The translations under genes and the position numbers were made by a program. Positions 8,568 through 21,582 of a stretch of 64,000 bases of DNA are shown in pieces. Position 1 is the stretch's first letter; each line of letters opens with the position of its first letter. Below the pieces are notes generated by a model. The model was not told where the DNA came from. It worked only from the letters and a program-made list of their open reading frames with translations, and searched no databases. The stretch lies in assembly GCF_004295585.1 (NCBI RefSeq), contig NZ_AP019400.1:1703501-1767500 (forward strand). Direction: 5' to 3'. The DNA is from Cohnella abietis (GTDB lineage: Bacteria > Bacillota > Bacilli > Paenibacillales > Paenibacillaceae).

Positions 8568-9427
8568 GGTGTCTCCGCGTAACTCTGCTCCAAACCGCGC
8601 CCAGTGGCGGAAATTAGTCGGCGCCTCCGCGTAACTCGGCTCTAGACCGCGCGTACTGGTGAAAATTAGTCGGTGTCTCCGCGTAACTTAGCCCCAGACC
8701 GCACCCACTGGTGAGTATTAGTCGGTCCCTCCGCGTAACTCTGCTCCAAACCGCGCCCAGTGGCGGAAATTAGTCGGCGCCTCCGCGTAACTCTGCCCCA
8801 GACCTCGCGTACTGGTGAAAATTAGTCGGCACCTCCGCGCAACTCTGCTCCAAACCGTGCCCAGTGGCGGAAATTAGTCGGCGCCTCCGCGTAACTCTGC
8901 CCAGACCGCGCCCACTGGCGAAAATTAGTCGGCGCCTCCGCGTAACTCTGCCCAGACCGCGCCCACTGGCGAAAATTAGTCGGCGCCTCCGCGTAACTCT
9001 GCCCAGACCGCGCCCACTGGCGAAAATTAGTCGGCACCTCCGCATAACTCGGCCCCGTATCGCACCCACTGGTGAAAATTAGTCGGCACCTCCGCGTAAT
9101 TCAGCCCCAGACCGCGTCCAATGGTGAAAATTAGTCGGCACCTTCGCGTAACTCAGCCCCAAACCGCGCCCACTGGTGAGTATTAGTCTGCCCCTCCGCG
9201 TAACTCGGCCCCGTATCGCACCCAATGGTGAAAATTAGTCGGCACCTCCGCGTAACTCTGCCCCAGACCGCGTCCACTAGCGCTAATTAGTCGGAGCTCC
9301 CGCACAACTCGCGGCTAGTTGTTTATCATTTTTTCGTATCGAGTGTGTAAATTTGTCCGATTAATAGTGACAGCGCCGCGCAAAACGTTGTAGCATAAAA
9401 TGAACGAGTGCAATGGGGGGATAGAAG

Positions 9428-10366
9428 TTGAATCGATTACTGTCGCAATCTGTGAACTTCCAGACGTTAGCCCCTTATGTTCGATATATTCAGGAAATTT
9501 CTGACGACGATGATTACCGAGTTCCTCCCCGAGTTATATATGATCATGAAATTATCTATGTGCTGAAGGGTCAATGCGAGTATACGATTGAAGGACAGCC
9601 TTATCTGCTTCAAGCAGGGGACATCCATCTGATGCTTCCCCATGTCCGGCATTCCTGCCGAGTTCCTGCTCAACAAGTCTTTCACTATTTTGCGGTGCAT
9701 TTCGACCCGATCTATATGGGAGAAGAACTGGACTTTTCCGCTGATGACGTCTATCTTCAGCATGATTATCAGCGATTGGATCGAATTCCGGATAGAGAGG
9801 ACTTGTCAGAACGACCGAAAACCGAGTGGGGAGAAGTTAGCTTTCCTTATGTTATGAGTGCTAGGAATCCGAAGGCGTATGCCGCTTTATTTCGCAGAAT
9901 GTTGAAAACGTTTGCTGATAAGCGTTACGGTTATCAGCTTGCTCTGCGTTCATGTCTCTTGGAAGTTCTATCGTTGATGGTAAGTGATCTTGCTATGGAA
10001 AAAGAGGAGGAAAGGGCAGCTCCAATACGATCAGAGATCGCTCAGGTTATTAATGAAATGGAGCTTCATTACTCTAAGCCGCTTCATCTCGAAGGGCTGG
10101 CAGAATTAGTTTTCTTGGCACCCAACTACTTGCGGAATTTATTCAAGCAAGAGACGGGACGCACTCCCGTTGAATATTTAACTCATATACGTTTAGGTAA
10201 GGCCAAGGAAATGCTGCTCACGGAGCCTTATACGATTGGTGAGATTGCGGAGAAAATCGGCTATCCGGATATTCATCATTTTAGCAAATTGTTCAAAAAA
10301 TTCGAAGGCTTATCTCCCAAGCACTATAGGGAAACCTTGCAAAGATACTCCCCTAATTCCAAGTGA
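9428..10366 (+). CDS. AraC family transcriptional regulator (cupin plus HTH)
   Basis: 312-aa regulator. The N-terminal cupin-like sensing domain (residues about 25-110, with HEIIYVLKGQCEYTIEG and LQAGDIHLMLPHVRH) is followed by a linker. An AraC double HTH occupies the last ~100 residues (LAELVFLAPNYLRNLFKQET and IGEIAEKIGYPDIHHFSKLF). The start is TTG, preceded by TGGGGGGATAG at a good distance; no better ATG lies nearby. The gene sits immediately upstream of a WbsX/GH99-like gene and probably controls it in response to a sugar. It shares the architecture of the AraC protein at 32374-33276 but not close sequence. Confidence 0.9.
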   Translation: MNRLLSQSVNFQTLAPYVRYIQEISDDDDYRVPPRVIYDHEIIYVLKGQCEYTIEGQPYLLQAGDIHLMLPHVRHSCRVPAQQVFHYFAVHFDPIYMGEELDFSADDVYLQHDYQRLDRIPDREDLSERPKTEWGEVSFPYVMSARNPKAYAALFRRMLKTFADKRYGYQLALRSCLLEVLSLMVSDLAMEKEEERAAPIRSEIAQVINEMELHYSKPLHLEGLAELVFLAPNYLRNLFKQETGRTPVEYLTHIRLGKAKEMLLTEPYTIGEIAEKIGYPDIHHFSKLFKKFEGLSPKHYRETLQRYSPNSK

Positions 10367-10379
10367 AATTGACAAATTA

Positions 10380-10490
10380 GGCAAGTATCTTCTTCATTAT
10401 AGGTAAGTATCTTCTACATTAGATTCACGCATCTCTTTCATTAAATACAATATCTTCTTCATCAGGTACACATCTTTCTACATCTGCTAC
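10380..10490 (+). repeat. Degenerate ~22-bp repeats upstream of WbsX-like gene
   Basis: Four to five imperfect copies of a motif close to (A/G)TATCTTCTTCATTA lie in the 198-bp intergenic region. The first two are contiguous (AAGTATCTTCTTCATTA, then AAGTATCTTCTACATTA, ~22 bp apart). Later copies are ATCTCTTTCATTA, ATATCTTCTTCAT and ATCTTTCTACAT. They may be regulator binding sites or a decayed tandem repeat. Confidence 0.5.
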
Positions 10491-10564
10491 AAATACGCGT
10501 GACTCTTCCAACCGTATGATATCACTTAGATAGTGATCATCTAACTTAGAGGAGAAATGCACGA

Positions 10565-11719
10565 ATGAATGATTCTATAAAGCGTCCTTATGAGATTGCC
10601 GTTTATTATTTTCCCAATTATCATGTAGATCCTCGTAACGAGAAGTGGCATGGAGCAGGCTGGACGGAGTGGGAGCTAGTGAAGCAAGCCCGTCCACGTT
10701 TTCCAGGACATCAGCAGCCCAAAGTACCTCTGTGGGGTTACCTGGATGAGTCCAAGCCCGAAACAGCGGAGAAACAAATTGCAACCGCAGCGGATCACGG
10801 GATAGATGCATTTATCTATGATTGGTACTGGTATGAAGATGGTGCTTATTTGAATGGCGCTTTGGATAAAGGTTACATGCATGCGGCTAACCGAGATAGA
10901 TTAAAGTTCGCTTTGATGTGGGCTAATCATGACTGGCTTAATATTCACCCTTACAAAAGAAGCACAGACCCAACCGTTCTAGCACCGGGCACCGTTAATC
11001 ATGATACCTTTGAAACGGCAACAGATCACATTATTTCTCATTATTTTAGCCAGTCCACTTATTGGCGGGTTGAAGGAGGGCTGTATTTCTCCGTATATGA
11101 GCTAATGAGGCTAGTAGAGGGATTGGGCGGTATCGAAAAGACGGCAGAAGCTCTACTTAGCTTTCGTGAGAAAACAAGAAAGGCCGGCTTAGGCGAGCTT
11201 CACTTGAATGCAGTTGTTTGGGGCATACAAATTCTACCTGGAGAGACAGCGGTCAGTAATCCCAATGAGATGCTAGAGAAGCTGGGATTTGATAGTGTTA
11301 CTTCATATGTGTGGATACACAACATTCCATTCGAGCGTTTTCCGGAAGTTCCCTATTCAGAATTTGGCGATAAAGCCGTAAAGGATTGGTCGCGTCTGAA
11401 GGGTGAATATAAGCTTCCCTACTACCCGAATGTAACAATGGGCTGGGATTCAAGTCCACGTACTGTGCAAACTGACGTATACGATGAGGTGGGCTACCCC
11501 TTTATGAGTACTTTGTCAGAGAATACCCCAGAGCAGTTTGAGCGATATTTACTTGAAGCGAAGCAATTCCTTGATCATGAAACGAATAAATCGAGGATTC
11601 TAACGATCAATGCTTGGAATGAATGGACAGAAGGCAGCTATCTTGAGCCCGATACTGTTAATGGGATGGGATATTTGGAAGCGATACGAGCTGTTTTCGG
11701 AGTCTCTAGGAATAAATAA
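10565..11719 (+). CDS. WbsX-like / GH99-type glycan-active protein
   Basis: 384-aa protein resembling the Glyco_tran_WbsX family, which is related to GH99 endo-alpha-mannosidases. Landmarks are the N-terminal VYYFPNYHVDPRNEKWHG, the FPGHQQPKVPLWGYLD segment, DHGIDAFIYDWYWYEDG near residues 79-95 and the C-terminal NAWNEWTEGSYLEPD. There is no signal peptide, so it is cytoplasmic. Members are found in polysaccharide clusters and as hydrolases; sequence alone does not tell which applies here. AGAGGAGAAA is the ribosome binding site. The preceding AraC regulator suggests sugar-responsive expression, and a terminator follows. Confidence 0.8.
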   Translation: MNDSIKRPYEIAVYYFPNYHVDPRNEKWHGAGWTEWELVKQARPRFPGHQQPKVPLWGYLDESKPETAEKQIATAADHGIDAFIYDWYWYEDGAYLNGALDKGYMHAANRDRLKFALMWANHDWLNIHPYKRSTDPTVLAPGTVNHDTFETATDHIISHYFSQSTYWRVEGGLYFSVYELMRLVEGLGGIEKTAEALLSFREKTRKAGLGELHLNAVVWGIQILPGETAVSNPNEMLEKLGFDSVTSYVWIHNIPFERFPEVPYSEFGDKAVKDWSRLKGEYKLPYYPNVTMGWDSSPRTVQTDVYDEVGYPFMSTLSENTPEQFERYLLEAKQFLDHETNKSRILTINAWNEWTEGSYLEPDTVNGMGYLEAIRAVFGVSRNK

Positions 11720-11730
11720 CGACAAAATAA

Positions 11731-11769
11731 AACAACCAGTCCCTCGAAATATAGGGCTGGTTGTTTTTA
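11731..11769 (+). terminator. Rho-independent terminator
   Basis: AACAACCAG-T-CCCT pairs with AGGGCTGGTTGTT (one bulged T) and is followed by a T run. It ends the WbsX-like gene. Confidence 0.88.
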
Positions 11770-11872
11770 TAGGTTTGGGAGGAGCGCCTCAATGAGCATA
11801 CAAGCATTTCGATATAGGGTACATGCCTTCTAGGATGGGCTCATAGCGGGGGAACAGCATTAGCACAATTTT

Positions 11873-12988
11873 TTAGCGGGTGCCTGCATGTGATAAATTC
11901 TCTTTAGGTTCTTGTCTTAACCGTACCTTGCTACCTAACAGTAATCTACTTAGCGTCATATTTCTTTTGATCACAAATTTAGATAGGAGAATGCTTAAGG
12001 CTAGTAAAATAATCGAAACTGCCGGCACGTATACAGCGTTAAAAAGGTAGCTGTTCGAAGCCAAAGTAGGAAAATCCCCTAAGTAGTGAGCCGCAATCAA
12101 ATGAATGGCATAAATATCAAGTGAATACATACCGACATACGCCAGCCACTTATTTATGTTCCTTGCTTTAATGAAAGATATTAAAGTGAATGCCAAAGCG
12201 ATTCCTGCAGCCGCTACAGTATAACGATAGGCATAATCCGCTATAGTAGAAGCAATGCCGCTTGAAAGAGTCATTTTAGAAACATAGATATAGTCCTTCT
12301 GCTCCCAAAATAACATCAAGACAGGAAAAACAATCAATGAAGCAATCTTAATGTAAGGAAGCGCTCGTTGCATGTTCGACTTGTATTTGGAAATGAGGTA
12401 GCCAGCAAGGAAAAAGGGCATTAGCCATTTGATCATATACAGGTCAAAATACTTATTCACAGGAATCAATAGAATGACACCATAAATGACTAAGTAACTT
12501 CCCACTCTTAATTTATGTTCAAATTTCCTGATAAGCAAAAGTAGTATATATAAGATAAGCAGCACCCATATAAACCATAATCCCCTGTCAGGAAAAATGA
12601 TAAGAGCAACAATATATTTAGGAAGCTTTATTAAAGAATTGTCCATTAGGATAGCCCCTACCAAAAACTCTACCACTCCCCAGCATAGAAAAGGGATGAG
12701 AAGGGTGTTTATTCTACTTGTTACTATCGACTTATTTGATTTGTTTCCAATGCTGAAGTAGGCGACGTATCCACTGAGTAAAATGAAGAGGGGCATATGG
12801 AAGGAATATATGATTTGAAATAGAGGGTGACCAAAAAAATCGAAAACGTCATGAGATCCATATTGTATGGCATGTCCTATGACGACTAAGATGATCGCGA
12901 ATCCCTTCAGGGCGTCGATAGTAATACTGCGCTCTTTCGGCTTTGAACCTTCTAGTCCCCTAGGTGGCAACTCTACATTGTTATTCAA
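11873..12988 (-). CDS. Acyltransferase 3 family membrane protein
   Basis: 371-aa integral membrane O-acyltransferase of the Acyl_transf_3/OafA type, with about ten hydrophobic helices. The family signature is near the N-terminus: ITIDALKGFAIILVVIGHAI (catalytic-type His in VIGHA) and HMPLFILLSGY. Relatives acylate cell-surface or exported glycans. The start codon is TTG with GGAGGTG a few bases upstream; there is no in-frame ATG nearby. It is transcribed alone, convergent with the WbsX-like gene. The acceptor substrate cannot be inferred. Confidence 0.88.
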   Translation of the reverse strand: MNNNVELPPRGLEGSKPKERSITIDALKGFAIILVVIGHAIQYGSHDVFDFFGHPLFQIIYSFHMPLFILLSGYVAYFSIGNKSNKSIVTSRINTLLIPFLCWGVVEFLVGAILMDNSLIKLPKYIVALIIFPDRGLWFIWVLLILYILLLLIRKFEHKLRVGSYLVIYGVILLIPVNKYFDLYMIKWLMPFFLAGYLISKYKSNMQRALPYIKIASLIVFPVLMLFWEQKDYIYVSKMTLSSGIASTIADYAYRYTVAAAGIALAFTLISFIKARNINKWLAYVGMYSLDIYAIHLIAAHYLGDFPTLASNSYLFNAVYVPAVSIILLALSILLSKFVIKRNMTLSRLLLGSKVRLRQEPKENLSHAGTR

Positions 12989-13194
12989 ATGTGCACCTCC
13001 GTCGAAATGTGTTTCGATTAGAACGAGTGGAATATAGCATAATGAATAGTTGTCTTTTGATTCCTATCGTATCATATTTACGAGTTTTATGATACATAAT
13101 GTATCAATTACTTGCTGAGCCTATGAGAAAGTAGTTGCTGCGAGTTTGGTGATATCTATTTGTTTGAATCTAGCAAATTGGAAATTTTTGATTG

Positions 13195-13223
13195 TTGCAA
13201 GTAAGTAGAATTCGCGTTATGAT
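13195..13223 (+). promoter_or_regulatory. rRNA promoter P1
   Basis: -35 TTGCAA (13195-13200), exact 17-bp spacer, -10 TATGAT (13218-13223), about 285 bp before the 16S gene. Confidence 0.75.
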
Positions 13224-13300
13224 ATAAATCTTGCTTCGGAAATGAAGTAGGGCAAGCAACCGAGTCGGATGAGTTAATATCAACCGAATGAAAATAAGTG

Positions 13301-13329
13301 TTGCAATGTAATAGAGAGTATGATAAGAT
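13301..13329 (+). promoter_or_regulatory. rRNA promoter P2
   Basis: -35 TTGCAA (13301-13306), 17-bp spacer, -10 TAAGAT (13324-13329); an overlapping TATAAT starts at 13329. The flanks resemble P1 (AATNCTTGCNTCGGAAA follows both), suggesting a promoter duplication. Confidence 0.75.
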
Positions 13330-13505
13330 ATAATTCTTGCGTCGGAAAAAGACGTAAACAAGAAATGACAAATTGTTCTTTGAAAACTGAACATTGAGCG
13401 TAAGAAAACGAAACAATCGTCGGAAGACAACTTCGGTTATCGGAAGACAAACCAGTTGTAAAGATTGAGCCTCAAAGGCTCTTTAATACGAAGCTTCGGC
13501 TTCAC

Positions 13506-18344
<4,839 letters not shown>

Positions 18345-18460
18345 CGAATAGACACTATTACAAGCAAGATCACCACTCTTCTTCCTGCTTTGTTTCGCAT
18401 CCAGTTTTCAAGGCGCAAGCTTTGTGAATGTATTTGTGACGACTGTGTCGACACAACTGG

Positions 18461-18577
18461 TCTGGTAATAATGGCGGAGGGGTTCCACGCGTTCCCATCT
18501 CGAACACGACCGTTAAGCCCTCCAGCGCCAATGGTACTTGGACCGCAGGGTCCTGGGAGAGTAGGACGTTGCCAGGC
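18461..18577 (+). rRNA. rrf: 5S ribosomal RNA
   Basis: 117-nt 5S rRNA with the conserved CGAACACGACCGTTAAGCCC and GGGAGAGTAGGACGTTGCC blocks; the ends TCTGGTAAT and GTTGCCAGGC form the terminal stem. It lies 116 bp after the 23S gene in the same operon and is followed by a terminator. Confidence 0.95.
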
Positions 18578-18588
18578 CAAATAGAAAG

Positions 18589-18616
18589 AAGCACTCAGCA
18601 ATGGGTGCTTTTTTTG
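18589..18616 (+). terminator. rRNA operon terminator
   Basis: AAGCACTC pairs with GGGTGCTT around a short loop and is followed by seven T residues. Confidence 0.85.
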
Positions 18617-18660
18617 TGCTTTGAAACAAATAAGTTCCATGCTTTACACCTGTAACGTAA

Positions 18661-18860
18661 CCTGCAGAAGCGATGAGAAACATCGCTAATCGGACCTCAA
18701 GCAGCCCGCCAAGCGAGAAGTAGAATGAAAAACATCATACTTACGCCTCCGCAGCAGTCTTTTGAGTAACATACCCCTCAGAAGCGATGTTTATCATCGC
18801 TAATCTATCTTCAAGTCCCTCGCCAAGCAGGAAGTAGAATGAAAAACATCGTACTTTCCT
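18661..18860. repeat. Tandem ~113-bp dispersed repeat with palindromes
   Basis: Two imperfect copies (18661-18745 and 18774-18860) share CAGAAGCGATG...CATCGCTAATC, then CGCCAAGCNNGAAGTAGAATG and AAAAACATC. Each carries a perfect 7-bp inverted repeat, AGCGATG...CATCGCT, with a 5-nt loop (18669-18687 and 18783-18801). A third partial copy lies at 19272-19330. No coding capacity. Confidence 0.75.
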
Positions 18861-18861
18861 T

Positions 18862-19260
18862 GGCTCATTGTAGCGTTTTGCGACTTTGGCGGGGACTGCT
18901 CGGCTTTTCCTTAGCTCATTGTAGCGTTTTGTGACTTTGGCGGGGACTGCTCGGCTTTTCCCTGGCTCATTGTAGCGTTTTGCGACTTTGGTGGGGACTC
19001 CTCGGCATTTTCTTGGCTCATTGTAGCGTTTTGCGACTTTGGTGGGGACTTTGCGGATTTTCCTTGGCTCATAGTAGCGTTTTGCGACTTTGGCGGGGAC
19101 TGCTCGGCTTTTCCCTGGCTCATTGTAGCGTTTTGCGACTTTGGTGGGGACTCCTCGGCATTTTCTTGGCTCATTGTAGCGTTTTGCGACTTTGTTGGGG
19201 ACTTTGCGGATTTTACTTGGCTCATTGTAGCGTTTTGCGACTTTGGTGGGGACTCAGGGG
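18862..19260. repeat. 51-bp tandem repeat array 2 (eight units)
   Basis: Eight units begin with GGCTCATTGTAGCGTTTTGC at exactly 51-bp steps (18862, 18913, 18964, 19015, 19066, 19117, 19168, 19219). Units fall into three types by their second half (GGACTGCTCGGCTTTTCC, GGACTCCTCGGCATTTTC, GGACTTTGCGGATTTT). Units 2-4 and 5-7 repeat in the same order, giving a 153-bp higher-order repeat. ORFs run through on both strands because 51 is divisible by three; none has a ribosome binding site. The unit is unrelated to array 1. Confidence 0.92.
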
Positions 19261-19614
19261 ATTTTTAGCTACCGCAGCAGTCCATTGAGTAACATACCCC
19301 GCAGAAGCGAAGTCTATCATCGCTATTCAGCCCCTAAGCCGCTCAGTGTCACCCCCCAACAGCCGCATTTAGCTCTGAGAATGAGTTAAAAGGTTCCTTC
19401 AACTAACCCTTCCACCAGCGCGCCATAGAGAAGAAGCAATGCCCCTTTTCCACCGAATGTTCCCCTCCGTCTCCCGCTTAGACTCTTAGCAATTTATACC
19501 CCTGCCAATCAAACTCATTTGCAAAGTATCAAATTTAGTTGGAAAAGCAACTTTTGCCGTTTTTCACAAACTAATAAAATTGAGATAGGAAGAAACGGCA
19601 GCAGGAGGGTGATT
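19261..19614 (+). other. Non-coding region before second transporter locus
   Basis: It holds the third partial copy of the dispersed repeat (19272-19330, with AGCGA and TCGCT arms) and an AT-rich leader just before the first permease gene. No gene or convincing promoter could be assigned. Confidence 0.5.
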
Positions 19615-20571
19615 ATGGCTCAGCTTTCTATCGAAGGGAATACGGTTAAGAAAAAGAACTCAAGCAGCCTATTCATCCGGTTTCTGAAGCAATGGGAAAT
19701 TCAGCTCATGGTGCTTCCTGGGCTAATACTTATCTTTATATTTAGCTACATTCCGATGTATGGGGTACTTACGGGGTTTAAGGATTACAACATTATCAAA
19801 GGTTTTGTTGCTAGCCCGTGGGTTGGATTCAAGCATTTCGAGCTGTTCTTTAATAGTCCCGATTTTTCGAGAGTTATGCGTAATACAGTGCTGTTGAGTC
19901 TTCTAAAGTTTGTTATTGGTTTTCCTGCACCCATACTATTAGCGCTTATGTTAAATGAAGTTAAAAATATGTATTTCAAGAGAATTGTACAAACTGTCAG
20001 CTATCTTCCTTACTTTCTTTCTTGGGTTATTGTAGCAGGCTTTTTTACTTCAATGCTGGCCACTGACAACGGAAGTGTGAATATAGCGTTGGAGAAGGCC
20101 AATTTAATTGACCAGCCCATCAACTTTCTCTCGATTTCTAATTATTTCTGGACGATCCTGATCACGGCAAATGTCTGGAAGGACATTGGCTTCGCCTCAA
20201 TCGTCTATCTGGCTGCTATCGCAGGAGTTGATCCCCACATGTATGAAGCGGCGGAAATGGATGGGGCGAGCAGGCTCAAGCAGATGTTTCTTATTACGCT
20301 ACCCTCTATCATGCCAGTCGTTATTATTTTCATGATATTAGCCGTTGGAAATCTATTGAATGCAGGGTTCGAGGATATATTGCTTCTTGGTGTAAATCCT
20401 CTTCTCCGAGATGTGTCGGATGTCATAGATACATATGTGTACCGAGTCGGGATCCAGAATGGTAGGTATGCATACGCAACTGCAGTTGGCTTGTTTAAGG
20501 GAATCATCAGTGTTGGAATGCTAGTTATTGCTAACTACTTGGCTCGTAGATCTGGAAATAGCCTTTGGTAA
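19615..20571 (+). CDS. Carbohydrate ABC transporter permease, LplB-like
   Basis: 318-aa permease with about six membrane helices, an N-terminal cytoplasmic stretch and the EAA loop YEAAEMDGASRLKQM near residues 205-220. It is the first gene of the second carbohydrate locus and is clearly paralogous to the 4331-5260 permease. The start is the ATG at 19615 behind AGGAGGG; the reading frame extends 32 codons upstream, but that part has no ribosome binding site. It works with the next permease and the lipoprotein at 21583. Confidence 0.92.
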   Translation: MAQLSIEGNTVKKKNSSSLFIRFLKQWEIQLMVLPGLILIFIFSYIPMYGVLTGFKDYNIIKGFVASPWVGFKHFELFFNSPDFSRVMRNTVLLSLLKFVIGFPAPILLALMLNEVKNMYFKRIVQTVSYLPYFLSWVIVAGFFTSMLATDNGSVNIALEKANLIDQPINFLSISNYFWTILITANVWKDIGFASIVYLAAIAGVDPHMYEAAEMDGASRLKQMFLITLPSIMPVVIIFMILAVGNLLNAGFEDILLLGVNPLLRDVSDVIDTYVYRVGIQNGRYAYATAVGLFKGIISVGMLVIANYLARRSGNSLW

Positions 20572-20610
20572 TATGCCAATCCAAATGAAGGGGAGGAAGC
20601 GTGGACATCC

Positions 20611-21507
20611 ATGAAAAGACTTGGCTATGGTGATCGTACGATGGTAATTATCATTTATATTTTGCTGATGATGCTCGCCTTTACAACCTTTTACCCATTC
20701 TGGAATGCGTTTATTATATCGTTCAATGAAGGCAAAGATACCGCGTTAGGCGGGGTTACCTTCTGGCCAAGGCAGTGGACCTGGGAAAACTATGAGACCG
20801 TGTTTAAGGATAAACGTCTCATTGGTGCTTTCTCCATTACAGTTCTGCGGACGGTTGTCGGTACTATAACCTCAATATTCGCTACATCGATTTTCGCATA
20901 TGGAATGACACATAAAGAGCTAATCGGCCGCAATTATTACATGGTTATATGCATTATTACCTTATATTTCGGTGGGGGGTTAATCCCAACCTACTTGCTG
21001 ATTAGAGGACTCGGATTAGACAACTCCTTCTGGGTGTACATTATCCCTTCATTAATTAGCGTCTGGAACATGATTATATTTCGAACCTTTTTTAATAGCT
21101 TACCTGATGGATTACAGGAATCAGCGAAAATCGATGGTTGCGGAAGCTGGGGAACGTATTTCAGAATTGTGCTCCCGCTCTCTGGACCGGTTGTTGCAAC
21201 CTTAGCTCTTTTTACAGCAGTGTATCACTGGAATGAGTGGTTCTTACCTAGTATCTACGTTACCAACGAGGATCTGATCCCCATTCAGACGCTTCTGAAG
21301 CAAGTATTGAACACCAATATTGTCACCGCCAACACATCGTCACTGGACACAGCCTCTCTAGCGATATTAGGGAAAATGCAGAGTATAACCAGCAAATCAC
21401 TTTCAATGGCCATTATGATGGTAGCCACTCTTCCCATTGTATGTATCTATCCGTTCCTGCAAAAGTACTTCGTCAAGGGTGTGCTAGTCGGATCCTTGAA
21501 GGAATAA
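20611..21507 (+). CDS. Carbohydrate ABC transporter permease, YtcP-like
   Basis: 298-aa second permease of the locus, six helices, C-terminus KYFVKGVLVGSLKE as in the family. The coupling loop reads LQESAKIDGCGSWGTYFRIV, with ESA in place of EAA, a tolerated variant. GGGGAGGA lies about 13 nt before the ATG, slightly far. It lies 39 bp behind the first permease. Confidence 0.92.
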   Translation: MKRLGYGDRTMVIIIYILLMMLAFTTFYPFWNAFIISFNEGKDTALGGVTFWPRQWTWENYETVFKDKRLIGAFSITVLRTVVGTITSIFATSIFAYGMTHKELIGRNYYMVICIITLYFGGGLIPTYLLIRGLGLDNSFWVYIIPSLISVWNMIIFRTFFNSLPDGLQESAKIDGCGSWGTYFRIVLPLSGPVVATLALFTAVYHWNEWFLPSIYVTNEDLIPIQTLLKQVLNTNIVTANTSSLDTASLAILGKMQSITSKSLSMAIMMVATLPIVCIYPFLQKYFVKGVLVGSLKE

Positions 21508-21523
21508 GAGGATTGTCTCCCGC

Positions 21524-21546
21524 GTTTAGAGCAATTTGCTTTAAAC
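21524..21546 (+). other. Stem-loop before lipoprotein gene
   Basis: GTTTAGAGCAATTTGCTTTAAAC is a near-perfect 23-nt inverted repeat in the 75-bp gap between the permease and lipoprotein genes. It has no T run, so it may protect or separate the abundant lipoprotein mRNA. Confidence 0.45.
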
Positions 21547-21582
21547 ATAGATTATACTAAAAATGGAAGGGGAAGTAAGAAA

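Larger units (their letters stand above)
7932..9312. repeat. 51-52-bp tandem repeat array 1 (about 17 units)
   Basis: Non-coding array of a GC-rich unit reading roughly AAATTAGTCGGCGCCTCC, then GCGTAACTCTGCCC, then AGACCGCGCCCACTGGCG. Two and a partial unit lie at 7932-8052. After an IS fragment about 14-15 more run from 8568 to about 9312. Three adjacent units (GGCGCCTCC at 8880, 8931 and 8982) are near-identical with exact 51-bp spacing; outer units differ by up to ~20 percent. Because 51 is a multiple of three, long ORFs appear on both strands, but none has a ribosome binding site and the predicted peptides are low-complexity Arg-rich repeats. There are no unique spacers, so this is not CRISPR. 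No promoter was seen. Confidence 0.9.
12989..13505 (+). promoter_or_regulatory. rRNA operon upstream region with boxA
   Basis: No gene is seen here. The 517-bp leader contains two consensus-like promoters (listed separately), a boxA-like antitermination motif TGTTCTTTGAAAACT (13374-13388) and a repeated TCGGAAGACAA (about 13421 and 13440) just before the 16S gene. Small ORFs across it lack ribosome binding sites. Confidence 0.7.

Noticed and set aside
8770..9082. ORFs on both strands through array 1 (99, 71 and 72 aa, Arg-rich repeats)
   Set aside because: Both strands and several frames are open simply because the unit is 51 bp; there is no ribosome binding site or start context, and composition follows the repeat.
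7932..9312. CRISPR array
   Set aside because: Units are contiguous and similar along their whole length with no unique spacers and no cas genes nearby.
18911..19288. ORFs through array 2 (SPPKSQNATMSQ-type and LRLWWGLLGIFLAHCSV-type repeats)
   Set aside because: Same 51-bp period effect on both strands; the ATG recurs within each unit and no ribosome binding site precedes it.
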